From Thermoguttaceae bacterium (lineage in GTDB: Bacteria > Planctomycetota > Planctomycetia > Pirellulales > Thermoguttaceae): 43,139 bases of DNA. Positions 42,283 through 43,139 of this stretch are shown here, piece after piece. The position numbers and the translations under genes are program-made. Position 1 is the first letter of the stretch; each line of letters begins with the position of its first letter. The stretch covers positions 1 to 43,139 of the forward strand of contig JAFZNK010000095.1 in the NCBI GenBank assembly GCA_017550965.1. Reading direction: 5' to 3'. A model generated the notes under the pieces. It searched no databases. It was not told the DNA's origin and worked only from the letters and a program-made list of their open reading frames with translations.

Positions 42283-43139
42283 CTACCAACGAGCAGCAGG
42301 CCGAATGATTTCGCTGATCTTTTCGACAAGCTCCTTGAGACCGTCGCCTGTTACCGCGGAAATCAAAAAAGCGTCGACGTTCAGTTCGTCCGCAAAGCGT
42401 TGGCGAACCGCTCGCGCCTCCGGAAGATCGTTTTTCGTCACGGCGACAATCTCCCGACGCTTCGCCAATTCCTCGTCAAATTTCTCCAATTCCCGTCGAA
42501 TGGCGAGATAGTTCTGAACTGGATCCGTGCCGTCTAACGGAGCGGGCTCGACAAGATGAAGCAAAACGCCGGCGCGCTGAATATGGCGCAGGAAATCATG
42601 TCCCAATCCCACGCCCTCGCTCGCGCCTTCAATCAAACCGGGGATATCGGCGATCACAAATCCCCGATCGCGCCCAATTTGCGCCAGTCCAAGGTGAGGA
42701 TTCATCGTCGTAAAAGGATACGACGCTATTTTCGGTTTGGCTTTGGTCAGGCGGCTCAACAACGTACTCTTGCCCGCGTTCGGCTTGCCAAGAAGCCCGA
42801 CGTCGGCGATCATACGCAATTCAAGCCGAATCGCTCGTTCCTGCCCTTTTTCGCCGGCTGTCGACATAATGGGAGCGCGAAGCGTCGCCGTCTTAAAACG
42901 CGCGTTTCCTTTACCTCCAAAACCGCCGCGCGCAACGATAAATTCGTCGCCGTCTTCTTTTAGATCTTTAAGAAGAAGGTCGTGTTTCTCGTCAAAGACC
43001 ATCGTGCCGACCGGAGTCTCGATAACAAGATCCTCCCCGCTTCGCCCGTGGCATTGAGAAGAACCGCCCTGCTGACCGTTTTGAGCTTTCCAGATCCTTT
43101 GGTTCGCAAGGTGAATCATACTCGCGACGTTGCGATTGG
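42283..43139 (-). CDS. obg: GTPase Obg/CgtA (5' partial)
   Basis: The frame is open to the window end, so the start lies outside; the ATG at 43119 is internal. The visible part begins in the glycine-rich Obg fold (NGQQGGSSQCHGRSGEDLVI, GGFGGKGNARFKT), followed by the G domain: G1 GKPNAGKST, G3 DIPGLIEGAS, G4 TKND (VAVTKNDLPEA) and G5 ISAVTGDG. The protein ends ~15 residues after the G domain and lacks the long C-terminal extension of some species. Obg binds the 50S ribosome and couples assembly to nucleotide levels. A terminator follows. Confidence 0.95.
   Translation of the reverse strand, partial: NRNVASMIHLANQRIWKAQNGQQGGSSQCHGRSGEDLVIETPVGTMVFDEKHDLLLKDLKEDGDEFIVARGGFGGKGNARFKTATLRAPIMSTAGEKGQERAIRLELRMIADVGLLGKPNAGKSTLLSRLTKAKPKIASYPFTTMNPHLGLAQIGRDRGFVIADIPGLIEGASEGVGLGHDFLRHIQRAGVLLHLVEPAPLDGTDPVQNYLAIRRELEKFDEELAKRREIVAVTKNDLPEARAVRQRFADELNVDAFLISAVTGDGLKELVEKISEIIRPAARW

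Overview
The window looks like a chromosomal segment of an anaerobic, probably gut- or rumen-associated planctomycete; a Thermoguttaceae-like lineage is my guess, and nothing in the window proves it. The evidence is a planctomycete-style LptE lipoprotein beside a TPR lipoprotein, a Tat-exported Gfo/Idh/MocA oxidoreductase, the end of a parallel beta-helix surface protein, frequent CG-rich words (GTCGAC, TCGTCG), weak Shine-Dalgarno sites at many genes, and strict-anaerobe oxygen defences (desulfoferrodoxin, rubrerythrin). Almost all genes lie on the minus strand.

Layout. 1-841: end of a secreted beta-helix/PKD-like protein, closed by a bidirectional terminator. 931-4645: recO, a TPR lipoprotein and lptE. 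4883-4957: tRNA-His with its own promoter and terminator. 5032-6546: desulfoferrodoxin, rubrerythrin and a NifX/NifB-type cofactor protein. 6614-10554: acyl-CoA ligase, Cys-tRNA(Pro) deacylase (+), secreted GH26 mannanase with a CBM35-like module. 10893-13518: Rrf2 regulator (+), BASS transporter and two flavodoxin-like proteins. 13619-16253: family 2 glycosyltransferase, VanX-type D,D-dipeptidase and a small unknown protein.

16.3-28.8 kb is accessory. Two AAA+/DUF4143 ATPases (16609-17910 and 27471-28628) flank an AT-rich defence island at about 18.0-24.9 kb. Each ATPase promoter carries its own set of short repeats. The island encodes a complete EcoRII/Dcm-type restriction-modification system with a Vsr repair endonuclease (23733 to 20987). 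Directly downstream is a class-2 OLD nuclease plus a compact UvrD-like helicase, a Gabija-like pair (20857 to 18303). A small orphan gene, an alpha/beta hydrolase and a ferredoxin-type aldo/keto reductase lie between the island and the second ATPase.

29-43 kb is mainly core: guaA, an unknown secreted protein (+), hisB, hisC, a MenA-type prenyltransferase behind a Gfo/Idh/MocA oxidoreductase, an apparent operon of a DEAD-box helicase with a ~575-residue charged extension, a TPR protein and a lone receiver domain, a PfkB kinase next to a frameshifted remnant of a second PfkB gene, and obg, which runs off the window end.

The most novel signals are the paired ATPase-specific operator-like repeats, in which 15-bp odd palindromes and phased half-sites sit in or next to -35/-10 promoters, and the small helicase partner in the Gabija-like module.
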